A stretch of DNA of 64,000 nt from Roseicyclus sp. (GTDB lineage: Bacteria; Pseudomonadota; Alphaproteobacteria; Rhodobacterales; Rhodobacteraceae): the NCBI GenBank assembly GCA_018401385.1, contig JAGYKZ010000002.1, positions 1-64,000 on the forward strand, written 5' to 3'. Below the pieces are notes generated by a model that had not been told where the DNA came from, did not search any database, and worked only from the letters and a program-made list of their open reading frames with translations. Position 1 is the first letter of the stretch; every line of letters starts with the position of its first letter. This document shows positions 21,904 through 32,056 of this stretch, piece by piece. A program made the position numbers and the translations under genes.

Positions 21904-24194
21904 TCCGATGCCACCTTTCTGGCCAGATCATAGAAATGTTTGGTGAACCGCGCGGGTTGGCCCAAGGGATTTGCGGCGATTTGTGCCCGCAGCCCATGGC
22001 GCAATGCCATACGGCGGGCAGGGTCGGCCGCCAGTTCGGCGGCGCGCGCGATGTAGTCATTCACCGAAAACACGGCCAGATCACCCAGGCCCGCATTGGA
22101 CAGGTTCGAAGAGCTCAACCGTTCCAGAAAGCCAGGTCCGACAAGGCTGATCGTGGGGACCCCCATCCACAGCGCCTCGCAGGTGGTGGTGCCGCCGACA
22201 TGGGGCAGGCTATCAAGGGCGATGTCGATTTCGTTGTAATGGCGCATATGATCGCCGCGCACGCCGATGAAATCAATGCGATCTGGGTCAACATCGCGGC
22301 GGGCAAAGGCGGTGCGCGCGCCTTGCATGAAACTGTCCGCCCCGCCTTCAGGGCGCAAGAAAAGAAACCGCGCGTTTGGTACCTCCCGCAACACGCCCGC
22401 CCATGCATCTAGACACGCGGGGGTGTATTTGTAGGGGTTGTTGGCGGTACCAAAGGTCAGATAGCCTTTGCGTGCCTGGGGGGTGCCATCTGCAATTTCA
22501 TGCGGAGCAAACATGCGCGACAGGGCCACCCAAGTTTCGGGCATCTCAAAGGGGCGTTCGATCAGCAGACGCGGGTCTGCGGGGCGTAAAAACGGATCGG
22601 TCAGGATCAGATCAATCTGCTCTAGTCCCGCCGAATGTGGATAGCCCAGCCAGCTTGCACCCAAACGGGCAGGGCGGTAGGCCATCACCTCGAGTTTGTT
22701 CATCGCAGTCGATCCGCCAAGTTCGAACAATATATCCAAACCATCGGCAGCAATACCTTGGGCGACTTGCGCATCGGCTCGGCGAGGCCAATGGCGAAAG
22801 GCGGTGACTTGGCCCTGAAGGTGCTGCTGCACCTTGTCGGGTTCCTTTTCGTAAAAGGAGTAACAGAAAACCTCGACCTGTTCGCGGTCATAACCTTCCA
22901 GCAGGGGCAGGGCGAAATAGGTGATGGGATGATTGCGCAGGTCCGATGACATGAACCCAATGCGCAGCTTGCGCCCCAAGGCCAGCGCAGGGGACTGCGG
23001 CAGGTGAATGGGGTCAATTTTTGCAGCAACCTTTTGCCCCCATTGCCTGTGCCATTCGACCAATTCGATGCGATCTTGCAGCGTTTCAACTTGCCCCAAT
23101 TCATAATGCACAAAGGAATGTTTGCTGCCATGTTGCCACAGGCGCAGCAAATCGGGCAGCTGACCTGTTTGAGCCATGCGATCCTCGTCCAATACGCGCA
23201 TGAAAATGGTGCGCAGCGTGCGGGCTGCGTTTGGCACATGGGCGGGAAACTGCACCATCAATTTTTGAGCCAATTGATAGGCGCGCTCGATATGGGCCGT
23301 CTCGCTGCCATATCGGCTGCGCGCATAGCTGTCGGTCAGGCGGTTCAACGCATCAAAACTATCGGGATGGGCCGCGACCACGGTTTCCAGTGTGGTGTTG
23401 ACCAATTCGCGGTCACTGTCCCCGATTGTGACGGCAAACAGCAAGCCCGCGCTCAAATGTGCGGGCTGACGTTCCAGAATGGCGCGCAAAACGGCCAAGG
23501 CCCCAGCCGTGTCACCCATATGCACCTTGAACCGCGCCTCGACCACCGCGAAATCATCATCGGCGGGACGTGCGGCGCGCATCTTTTGAATAAAGGCGCG
23601 CGCCTCATCGATTTGTCCATCCCTTTGATAGGCGATTACCAAAAGAGCGCATAACATCGGATCTGCTGGCTGCAAGGCAAGGCCACGGCGAAAACTATTG
23701 GCCGCATCCTCAAATTGCATCAAACTGAGCTGCTGCGCCCCCAACAGGCGCCACAGTTCGGACGAGTTTGGGGCGATTTTAAGTCCGCCCCGATAGAAAA
23801 AAGCAGCGCGTTCAGGATTGCCCAAGGCCTCGTGAACATTTCCCAAATTTTGCCAAGGCGACAGGTCTTGTGGGCGCAGCTTGCGCGCCTTTTCTAGAAC
23901 TTCGGCGGCCTTTTGTAAGCGACCTGCACGTTTCAGAAACACGCCCATCAGGTTGATTGTTGCAGCGTCTTTTTGGTTTTTGGCAAACAGCGGGCGAAAC
24001 ACCTCGATCGCTTCGGTATGATGGCCCATTTGCGACAGGGCGAGCGCGTGTGGGCGCGCTGTCAGCTTGGGCGATGCACCAGCGGCAGCGGCGCGAGAAA
24101 AAGCTGCTATGGCAGCCGCATTGTCATTGCGGCCTAGCGCGGCTTGCGCATCAGCCAAGGCCAATTCGGCGGCGGTCAATTTCGAGTGAGCCAT
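21900..24194 (-). CDS. TPR-containing O-GlcNAc-transferase-like glycosyltransferase (GT41/SPINDLY type)
   Basis: 764 aa; N-terminal TPRs ([30 protein letters not shown]) and C-terminal [87 protein letters not shown]. Confidence 0.85.
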   Translation of the reverse strand: MAHSKLTAAELALADAQAALGRNDNAAAIAAFSRAAAAGASPKLTARPHALALSQMGHHTEAIEVFRPLFAKNQKDAATINLMGVFLKRAGRLQKAAEVLEKARKLRPQDLSPWQNLGNVHEALGNPERAAFFYRGGLKIAPNSSELWRLLGAQQLSLMQFEDAANSFRRGLALQPADPMLCALLVIAYQRDGQIDEARAFIQKMRAARPADDDFAVVEARFKVHMGDTAGALAVLRAILERQPAHLSAGLLFAVTIGDSDRELVNTTLETVVAAHPDSFDALNRLTDSYARSRYGSETAHIERAYQLAQKLMVQFPAHVPNAARTLRTIFMRVLDEDRMAQTGQLPDLLRLWQHGSKHSFVHYELGQVETLQDRIELVEWHRQWGQKVAAKIDPIHLPQSPALALGRKLRIGFMSSDLRNHPITYFALPLLEGYDREQVEVFCYSFYEKEPDKVQQHLQGQVTAFRHWPRRADAQVAQGIAADGLDILFELGGSTAMNKLEVMAYRPARLGASWLGYPHSAGLEQIDLILTDPFLRPADPRLLIERPFEMPETWVALSRMFAPHEIADGTPQARKGYLTFGTANNPYKYTPACLDAWAGVLREVPNARFLFLRPEGGADSFMQGARTAFARRDVDPDRIDFIGVRGDHMRHYNEIDIALDSLPHVGGTTTCEALWMGVPTISLVGPGFLERLSSSNLSNAGLGDLAVFSVNDYIARAAELAADPARRMALRHGLRAQIAANPLGQPARFTKHFYDLARKVASE

Positions 24195-24208
24195 CCAAAA
24201 ACTGCCTT

Positions 24209-24978
24209 AGTTAAACTTGCTGCGCAGCAATTCGGCCTGCAGGCGCAACTGCAATGGCTCGCCCGGTGCATCGACCAGAACAAAAAGGCGGTTTGCTTGT
24301 TTTCGAAAAGGCCGACATTGCGCCGCGTTGGCTGGTGGCAACTGGCAGGCCCGTCTGGACCATCAATCAGGCGTAACACACCAAAAGCGGGATTTCGCCC
24401 ATATCTGGCGTGTCGATTATCATGTAGGGCCCGGGCGTTGGGGGTTGCCACCGCACCCAGCGCGGATGATCAACCTTGCGGCAGTTGGGGCAAATCAATG
24501 CCCAGCCGCGCGGCAACTCCGGTCAGGATCAGTTGGCATTGGCTGACTCGTCAATCAGCCAGGGCGCGGAGCCTCCGCCACACGCGTCCAGCGCCGTTTT
24601 TCCAGAACGGCCGCAAAATCGTTATGGGGTGCTTTATGTGGCAGCGGGCCATTACCTTGCAACCCATGCGCCTTAACCAAGCGCAATCATCGCAACCGAT
24701 GCGGCAAAGGGCATCCAGCGCCGCCAGTAGGTTTGTTGTGATATCGCATTGGACAGCCGCCCCGCCGTTTGGGTCACATGCGGCGGAACAGCGGTTTCCA
24801 CATCTGCCATGGCAAGACGCAACCCTTCGGTTAGGCGCAAATCGGCCATGACTTCGGCCGCCAAATCGGGATTTCGTGCGAGGTATTCAAGCACCGCATA
24901 TCGGCGCTCTCCATCCAATTGGCCATTCACAAAGGCCAAAATATCCAAATCAATCTGCGTTAGGGTGTCACGTGTCAT
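24209..24978 (-). pseudogene. Anti-sigma factor, C-terminal half in several frames
   Basis: MTRDTLTQIDLDILAFVNGQLDGERRYAVLEYLARNPDLAAEVMADLRLTEGLRLAM...YWRRWMPFAASVAMIALG; later RLGIDLPQLPQG, PYMIIDTPDMGEIPLLV, LVDAPGEPLQLRLQAELLRSKFN in other frames. Confidence 0.55.
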
Positions 24979-25489
24979 CGCGGCCTCGCAAAACTGTCAG
25001 GTTTGGTTTGCTGGCGGGTCTGTCTTCGAACTGGCGCAGCGCGGCGCGGGCGCGGCCAACGCGTGACATCACCGTGCCTGCAGGAATGCCCAATATGGCT
25101 GAGGTTTCGGCCACGCTTAGCCCTTCAATTGCCATAAGATGCAGCGCCTCGCGCTGGTCGGCGGGCAGAGTCAGGAACGCTCGGCGCAATTGTTCCAGGC
25201 GGATAACATGCTCACCCTCGGGCGGGGCAAAGCCGGGATTGGTTTCTGCCCAAGCATGATCGCGCGCCATTGCAGCCTTGCGCGCGCGGGTTTAGTCAAT
25301 GAAATGGTTGTGCAAAATGGCCATCAGCCAGACGCGCAAATCGCCCCCTTCGTGAAAGGTGGCCCGCCGTTCCACTGCCCGCAGCAGCGCGCCCTGCACA
25401 AGATCATCCGCCTCATCATCGCCGCGCGTCAAAACCCGCGCATAAAGGCGCAGAGGTTCCATGAAAGGGGTAAGATCAAATTTGTTCAT
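24968..25489 (-). pseudogene. ECF RNA polymerase sigma factor with an in-frame TAA
   Basis: MNKFDLTPFMEPLRLYARVLTRGDDEADDLVQGALLRAVERRATFHEGGDLRVWLMAILHNHFID*TRARKAAMARDHAW...LRRAFLTLPADQREALHLMAIEGLSVAETSAILGIPAGTVMSRVGRARAAL; both halves are in the same frame. Confidence 0.8.
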
Positions 25490-25511
25490 ATTAAAGGAGG
25501 TGCTGCGATTT

Positions 25512-26636
25512 TCATCCCGCACGATAACCCGAACCATTCTTGCCGATCAAGGCCGCGTTGCATTCGCGAATTTTCGCAGCCTGTTCGTCATACAAAAAAG
25601 GCAAAAACGCATAGCGCCGCCCACGCGTCACGCGGCTGACCTTGTGCAGAAGCGAGCAGGAAAACACCACCGCACCGCCTGGCGGAGCTTTGAAGCTGCG
25701 GGGGCCGTATTCGGGAAAACTTACCTCTCCCCCATCAAAATCATCATTCAGATTGACCGAAACGGCAAAGCGGCGATGTGCGGTGCCAGAGGTGGTATTG
25801 TCGCGGTGGGCGGCGAAATGCCCTCCATCTTCTGCGGCATAGCAGGCCACGATATAGCGCTCCATCCGTGTCACCTTGAATTGGTGGATTTTGGCGATTT
25901 CTGGTACGATACGGCGCATGAAACGCGCTTTAAGGGCGGAAATCAGCGCGCTGTCTTCGATGTTGTAATCTTTGCGCCGTTTATGCCTGGGGTCTGAAAC
26001 ACCTACCGTGCGGCCGCCAATTTCGCGCATAAAGCCGCTTTCATAGCCGCCATAGGTTTCATAAAGGCTGATTAAATGCTGACAGAGATCCGGTTCGAAC
26101 ACGCGCGGCAACAGCAGCACGGGGGCCTGAAGTTCAATGCCCGCAAAACGATCAGGCGGCGGAAGATTTGCAACCAATTCCAGCACCTGCGCCGCATCAC
26201 TGCCGTTCGGGCGAAAGGGGATTGCGGCGATCACCCGCAGCGTCGGATCCAGAATGACCCAAAGCCGTTGTGTAACATCCGCGTTTGCCGCTGTTTCCGT
26301 TGGGCGCGCGCCATATAGTTTGGCCACCGAGAAATCAAAATCCCAGAAAAAGCGAAAGCCAGGCATTTTGTTGGCCACCCTTTGCCCCGTTTCATCATCA
26401 GGATCATTGCTGACGCCGAAAAAACTGGCGTGTTGATCATTGAACAGATCGCTCCGTGCAAAGGCGGCGGCAAGGGTTGCTTGTGACTGGCCATCGCTGG
26501 CCGAGCCGAAAAAACACAGCACCAGATAGCGCCCTGCGGCAGAATCAAAAGCATATCTGGGGTTGGAGGGGGTGCGCTGATAAAATGAAGGAGCTGGATC
26601 ACCCGGCAACAAAGGTGGTGAGGCAGACAAAAACAT
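25512..26636 (-). CDS. Peroxiredoxin-like domain fused to a 2OG-Fe(II) prolyl-4-hydroxylase-type dioxygenase
   Basis: N-term PPLLPGDPAPSFYQRTPSNPRYAFDSAAGRYLVLCFFGSASDG...; C-term HFAAHRDNTTSGTAHRRFAVSVNLNDDFDGGEVSFPEYG...GGAVVFSCSLLHKVSRVTRGRRYAFLPFLYD (HxD...H...R). Confidence 0.8.
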   Translation of the reverse strand: MFLSASPPLLPGDPAPSFYQRTPSNPRYAFDSAAGRYLVLCFFGSASDGQSQATLAAAFARSDLFNDQHASFFGVSNDPDDETGQRVANKMPGFRFFWDFDFSVAKLYGARPTETAANADVTQRLWVILDPTLRVIAAIPFRPNGSDAAQVLELVANLPPPDRFAGIELQAPVLLLPRVFEPDLCQHLISLYETYGGYESGFMREIGGRTVGVSDPRHKRRKDYNIEDSALISALKARFMRRIVPEIAKIHQFKVTRMERYIVACYAAEDGGHFAAHRDNTTSGTAHRRFAVSVNLNDDFDGGEVSFPEYGPRSFKAPPGGAVVFSCSLLHKVSRVTRGRRYAFLPFLYDEQAAKIRECNAALIGKNGSGYRAG

Positions 26637-26853
26637 GAGGGTTCCCAAATTGATATAACTTGGGTTGTTTACGAAACCGCGCGTGCTTTTCATCCCTGTG
26701 AAATGCGGTGCGCCTGCGCTGCGCAGTTGGCATTTGCATTTTTCAACCAGCCCCCCGTATCACAGTGCCCCGTTTCAAAACACCTTTCCAGTTCTCATCT
26801 TCTACCGCTTTGTTGCGCCAGTTTCCCTGATTAGGGTTGGTTTGTGCTGCGGT

Positions 26854-28494
26854 TCACTCCCGCCCTTTTGCCATGTCGCGCAGGACGTATTTTTGGATTT
26901 TGCCCGTGCTGGTGCGGGGAATGTCGGTAAAGACGAAGTCGCGGGGGCATTTGAAATGGGCGAGTTTCGCGCGACACCACTTGTGCAACTCCTCCATGCT
27001 CGCGGTTTCACCCGCTTTCAGCTCGACAAAGGCGCATGGGGTTTCGCCCCATTTCTCGTCTGGTTTGGCCACGACCGCCACCACCGCCACGGCGGGGTGG
27101 GCGTAAAGCACATCTTCCACCTCGATGGAGGAGATATTTTCGCCGCCTGAAATAATGATATCCTTGGAGCGATCTTTGAGTTGGATATATCCATCTGGGT
27201 GGATCACCGCCAAATCGCCCGAATGGAACCATCCCCCGTCAAAGGCCTTTTCGGTTGCACTTTCGTTGCGATAATAGCCCTTCATCACCACATTGCCGCG
27301 AAACATCACCTCGCCCAGAGTTATGCCATCACGCGGGACGGGCCGCATCGTGTCGGGGTCCAGCACATCGAGATGCTCCAGCGGCGTATATTTCACGCCT
27401 TGGCGTGATTTCAAGCGCGCCTGTTCGGGCAGGGGCAGGTTGGACCAATCCGCGTGCCACTCATTCACCACGGCGGGGCCGTAGGTTTCGGTCAGGCCAT
27501 AAAGATGGGTCACATCGAACCCCGCCTGCTGCATATCGGCCAAGACCCGCTCGGGCGGCGGGGCGGCTGCGGTGAAGAAATTCACCCGTGATGGCAGCTG
27601 CACACGTTCAGGCGCATCCAAGATCACCGACATGACAATCGGCGCGCCGCACAGATGGGTCACGCCATTCTCGGTCAGGGCGCGCCATATCGGGGCGCCG
27701 CGCACTTGGCGCAGGCAGACATGGGTGCCGATAATGGCCGAGATCGTCCAAGGAAAGCACCAGCCGTTGCAGTGAAACATCGGCAAGGTCCACAGATAGA
27801 CCGCGTGTTTCTGCATCGAGGTGATCAGCGCATTGCCTTGCGCCAGCAAATAGGCCCCGCGATGGTGATAGACCACGCCCTTGGGATCGCCCGTGGTGCC
27901 AGAGGTATAATTGAGCGCAATCGCATCCCATTCATCATCGGGCAAGGCCCATGCGAAGTCAGGATCGCCTTTGGCCAGAAACGCTTCGTAATCTTCGGCG
28001 CTGACTTCGCTGCGCGGGCCTTCATATTCGGTATCATCATATTGCACCAATTGGGGCGCGGATTTGGCCAGTTGCAGCGCCTCTTGGGCCAGTGGCATGA
28101 ATTCAGCGTCCACGATCAAGACCTTGCTTTCGGCATGGTCGATCTGAAACGCGATGATGGCCGCGTCCAGCCGTGTGTTGATCGAATGCAGCACGCCCCT
28201 GCACATGGGCACGCCATAATGGCATTCCAACATTGCAGGCGTATTGGCGAGGATCACCGAGACATGATCGCCCTTACCCACGCCCAGGTGTGACAAGCGC
28301 GCCGCCAATCGGCGCGCACGCGCGTAGAAATCGCGGTAAGTGCGGCGCAAGGGGCCATGGATGATGGCCACATGATCGGGATAGGTGCTTGCAGCGCGCT
28401 CAAGGAAACTGAGCGGGCTGAGCGGTTGATGATTGGCCGCCCGCCGCGCAAGGCTTGGGTCATCATGATGTCTCTGGCTCATTTGTCTTGCCAT
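26854..28494 (-). CDS. Acyl-CoA synthetase / AMP-dependent CoA ligase (DmdB-like)
   Basis: 546 aa: NYTSGTTGDPKGVVYHHRGAYL, YGLTETYGPAVVNEW, GWFHSGDLAVIHPDGYIQLKDRSKDIIISGGENISSIEVE, TSTGKIQKYVLR. Confidence 0.9.
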   Translation of the reverse strand: MARQMSQRHHDDPSLARRAANHQPLSPLSFLERAASTYPDHVAIIHGPLRRTYRDFYARARRLAARLSHLGVGKGDHVSVILANTPAMLECHYGVPMCRGVLHSINTRLDAAIIAFQIDHAESKVLIVDAEFMPLAQEALQLAKSAPQLVQYDDTEYEGPRSEVSAEDYEAFLAKGDPDFAWALPDDEWDAIALNYTSGTTGDPKGVVYHHRGAYLLAQGNALITSMQKHAVYLWTLPMFHCNGWCFPWTISAIIGTHVCLRQVRGAPIWRALTENGVTHLCGAPIVMSVILDAPERVQLPSRVNFFTAAAPPPERVLADMQQAGFDVTHLYGLTETYGPAVVNEWHADWSNLPLPEQARLKSRQGVKYTPLEHLDVLDPDTMRPVPRDGITLGEVMFRGNVVMKGYYRNESATEKAFDGGWFHSGDLAVIHPDGYIQLKDRSKDIIISGGENISSIEVEDVLYAHPAVAVVAVVAKPDEKWGETPCAFVELKAGETASMEELHKWCRAKLAHFKCPRDFVFTDIPRTSTGKIQKYVLRDMAKGRE

Positions 28495-29288
28495 TGTGGA
28501 TGACGTTTTTCGATAAAGGCCCCGATCCCTTCTTCGGCATCATGGGTCAGCATATTATCGACCATCACCTGCGCCGCGTAGCGATATGCCTCAGCCAGCC
28601 CCATTTCCGCTTGGCGATAGAAGGCGGTTTTGCCTGTGGCCAAGGTCATGGTGGATTTGGCGGCGATTTTCGCGGCCATCGCTTCGGTGGCGGCGCTTAA
28701 TTCGGCCTCAGGCACGGCCTTGTTGAGCAGGCCTATCTCAACCGCACGCGGGGCCGCGATCATATCGCCTGTCAATAGCATCTCCATCGCGTGTTTATGG
28801 CTGACATTGCGCGACAGCGCGACCATTGGGGTGGAGCAGAACAGCCCGATATGCACGCCGGGCGTGCCAAAGCGGGCGGTCTCCTCAGCCACGGCCAGAT
28901 CACAGGTGGCAACCAGTTGACAGCCCGCCGCTGTGGCCACGCCACGCACCTCGGCAATTACGGGTTTGGGGCAGGCGACAATCGCCTGCATCACGCTGGC
29001 GCATAAGTCCATGATCTTGGTGAAATAAGCACGGCCGCCATCATCATGGGTGCGCGCGGCGGTCAGCTCCTTGAGGTCATGCCCCGCACAAAAGGCGGGG
29101 CCACGCGATGCCAAGATCACCACGCGCACCTCGGGATCGTCCCCTGCGGCGCGGATCGTCTCAAGCAGGCGGTTCAGCATGGCCTCAGACAGCGCGTTGC
29201 GCCGCCGTTCATCGTTTAGGGTTAGGCGCAAAATCCCCCGCGTGTCGCGCGCGCTTTGCAAAATATCCGTCTGGCTTGCGATGGTCAT
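28479..29288 (-). CDS. Enoyl-CoA hydratase/isomerase family
   Basis: VVILASRGPAFCAGHDLKELTAARTHD...CPKPVIAEVRGVATAAGCQLVATCDLAVAEETARFGTPGV. Confidence 0.88.
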   Translation of the reverse strand: MTIASQTDILQSARDTRGILRLTLNDERRRNALSEAMLNRLLETIRAAGDDPEVRVVILASRGPAFCAGHDLKELTAARTHDDGGRAYFTKIMDLCASVMQAIVACPKPVIAEVRGVATAAGCQLVATCDLAVAEETARFGTPGVHIGLFCSTPMVALSRNVSHKHAMEMLLTGDMIAAPRAVEIGLLNKAVPEAELSAATEAMAAKIAAKSTMTLATGKTAFYRQAEMGLAEAYRYAAQVMVDNMLTHDAEEGIGAFIEKRHPQWQDK

Positions 29289-29309
29289 GGCAACTGCCCC
29301 CTTTGCGAT

Positions 29310-29756
29310 CTAGCTGATCGTCACCTCGACATATTCGGCAATAGAATTGGCGACAAAGCAATAGCGATGCGCGCGATGTTGCATCTCGTCCATGGTTGCC
29401 TGATCCACATCAAAGCCTTCATCAAAGGTGACTTTGGGGGTCAAATCAATACGGGTGACGGCCATGCGTCCTTTGGGGCTTTTGCCCAAATGGGCCACGG
29501 CATGATCGCTGTAGCTGGCCACGGGCCAACCCGCCTTTGCGGCCAGTGCGAGGAACGTCATCATGTGGCAGCTGGACATGGCCGCGGCCAAGGCCTGTTC
29601 TGGATTGGTATGGGCGGGATTGCCGCCCCAATCAGGCGCAGAATCCCCCATCAGCTTGATGTCGTCCGTATAGGTGATTTCATGGGCGTTGCTGTATTTC
29701 TGCGGGGTCAGGGTGGCTTCCTGACGCTGCCAGTGAAGGGTGATGGATAGGCTCAT
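29310..29756 (-). CDS. OsmC-family protein
   Basis: GGNPAHTNPEQALAAAMSSCHMMTFLALAAKAGWPVASYSD; OsmC-type conserved Cys. Confidence 0.85.
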   Translation of the reverse strand: MSLSITLHWQRQEATLTPQKYSNAHEITYTDDIKLMGDSAPDWGGNPAHTNPEQALAAAMSSCHMMTFLALAAKAGWPVASYSDHAVAHLGKSPKGRMAVTRIDLTPKVTFDEGFDVDQATMDEMQHRAHRYCFVANSIAEYVEVTIS

Positions 29757-29783
29757 GGCGTGGCAACCTTTCTGTCGTAACTG

Positions 29784-30952
29784 TCACATGAATTTCGCTT
29801 GGAAGTCGGTGTCGTAGCCTTCAGGGACAAGGCTTTGTCCAATGGCGGTCAAAGCCCCCAAACGGCCAATTTCATCACAACTTTTCGCCGCCGCCCCATT
29901 GCCGCCCGTCAGGATGGTCAGATGATCATCCAGCCGCGCGATATAAAGGGTATCCCGTAGCGGTAAAAGCTGATGACACAGGTGTCGGTGTGATAGGATC
30001 GCACCGCAAAATCAGGTAAAATAGCCGTCAGATGGCGCTGCAATTGCGCCGCCGCCGCATCGCTGCCCTGTAGGCGGAACCATGCGGTCATCTCCTGTTG
30101 CGATGCTTAGGCAGGGATGCAGGCTCCCCCGATTTTGAGATAGTATTTCCCGTCAGGGTATTGAATGGGCGGCAGCAGATAGAGTCTTCATCATGCGCCC
30201 ATCTTCGGGCACATGGAAATCAGCGTAAGGCATATCCGACAACCGCCGGACATCATCAGAGCGATTTCGACAAAAGAACCGTGCGCGCCATCACCTGCAT
30301 ATCGGGCGCGCGGGCAAAGCCCATCTGTGCGTGCATAGCCGCCTGTGGCGATAACGATATGGCCCGCATGGATCGTGGCGCCTGTGGTGAGGTCACGGTG
30401 CCGCGATCCTGCGCCACGGCTGACTCCATCCACCACTACGCCGCCCGCCTGTTCCATGGCGCGTTCCTCAGCGGCGCGCAACGGGCGGGGTTGATCCAAC
30501 CCCCGCCGCCTCCCATGCGGCGGCTTCGGTATCTGTCTTTGGGAAGCGCATATAGGAAAGCGCGCGGCAAGCCCTGCATCATCGAAGCGCTCATGGACAA
30601 TATCCAGCGCATCGGCCGCGTGCAAAACGCGCAGGTGAAATCGAGGCTGGCCCCGAAATTGGCCCCGCCATCATCACCCCGCATGGGGTATAGAACCTGC
30701 CCCAAAACCGCCTCTAGGTCGCGGTACCGCGCCATGGAGCGCAAGGCAAGGCGCGACCAATCCGCTTTTTCGGCCAAGCCCGCGTGATCCGCCCTGCATC
30801 ATGGTGGCTGCCAAAGGGGCCGTCATGGCGCGCGCGATCTTGCGGCTCGGACGGGCCGATCAAAGGCCACGTGATGCCCCATTTGCGCCAGATATCGCGC
30901 CGCCGCCGCCCATGAGGCCACGACCGACCGCGATATCGTAGGTCGCGCTCAC
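29784..30952 (-). pseudogene. FAD-dependent oxidoreductase (DAO family), heavily frameshifted
   Basis: Pieces in three frames: VSATYDIAV(V)GRGLMGAAAARYLAQMGHHVA / FGSHHDAGRITRA / DWSRLALRSMARYRDLEAVLGQVLYPM / GATIHAGHIVIATGGYARTDGL / DDVRRLSDMPYADFHVPEDGRMMKTLSA / DHLTILTGGNGAAAKSCDEIGRLGAL. Confidence 0.6.
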
Positions 30953-31981
30953 AATGCGTGCCCGTGGTTTGGGTCAATTCGGCAAAGGCCGATTGCGTCA
31001 CAGGACAAGCGGTATGCCTGTTTCGCGGCGGGTTGCGGCCACCGCCCATTCGCGATCCCGGGTGCGACGCGCGCCCGTGCCGTGGGGTGCTGCTGCGCGG
31101 CTTGTCAGATAATGCGCCATCCCGCCATGAACATCGGCCCGGTCAACGCCTCGGGTCAATGGCAATGGTAAACCGCCCAATTGACGCGGGCGCGTCATGT
31201 CGCCGCCGACCATCGCATCGAGATCGGGCGAGATTTTCATCCCGTCATCACGGCTGAAGATTTCACCCAGCACCCCAAAGCAGCCCCCTTGAACCCGAAT
31301 TCCCCGCCCAGCGGGATAAAGCATTCTACGTTATTGGTCGGTGTTCGCCCGCCGCGTCAGATGCGACATCATCGGGCAGGGTTACGCCAAGCGATGCGTA
31401 AAGTTGCACGGTTATAGGGCACAGAGCTGGTCGCCATATCCAAGAGCCATGGGTCGGATTGGGTAGGAAGGCGATGGCAATCAGTTGGTGCCATGAAACC
31501 GCTCCGCGCCGTCGTGGAGCCGCACAAGGCTGTCGGAATTGCCAAAGACCAGACCCCGCCAGCCCCTGCTGCGCCAGTGCCATGGCATAGGCCCCGCCGC
31601 ACCGTAATGCGAGCTGTTGATCGCCGACCGCCCCGATACCAGAGGCGCGCGCCAAGGTGGCGGCATGATCCGCCGCCGCATAAAGCGCGCGCGCCATGCG
31701 CATGGTCGCCATCAAGCAGGCCCGTGCCAGCCAGCTTTAGGTGAAGGACAGATCAGGGCGGCCGTTGAGTGCGACCACCGCGCATCGCCGCCTGATAATG
31801 GGGCCAAGAGACGAAAGCCGTGGCTGTCCACCCCATGCAGGCTTGCGTGCATCATCGCATCAGTTGCCGCTTTGGCGCTGGCCGCATCGGCCCCTGCGGC
31901 CTCAAAAATCGCGTGGCTGAATTTTGTGATTTGGGATGCGGTGACCCAAAGTTGATTTTCTGTCTGTGCCTGTTCTGCCAT
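30953..31981 (-). pseudogene. Ldh2-type malate/L-lactate/ureidoglycolate dehydrogenase family, heavily frameshifted
   Basis: N-term AFAQITKFSHAIFEA-like start with TDAMMHASLHGVDSHGFRLLAPL; C-term GEIFS...MKISPDLDAMVGGDMTRPRQLG, DREWAVAATRRETGIPL, FAELTQTTG. Confidence 0.65.
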
Positions 31982-32056
31982 GATGCCCTCCCTTGGCCTG
32001 CGTCAAAGATCATGTTGCCTCAGGCAAAAGGGCGATGCCAGATAAGATTTTTTCAC

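Noticed and set aside
24200-24660. Long non-coding or novel gene region between GT41 and the anti-sigma gene
   Set aside because: Fragments such as PYMIIDTPDMGEIPLLV and LVDAPGEPLQLRLQAELL on the minus strand fit the C-terminal half of the anti-sigma factor after frameshifts.
29784-31981. Cluster of novel small proteins on both strands
   Set aside because: The pieces assemble into a DAO-type FAD oxidoreductase and an Ldh2-family enzyme on the minus strand.
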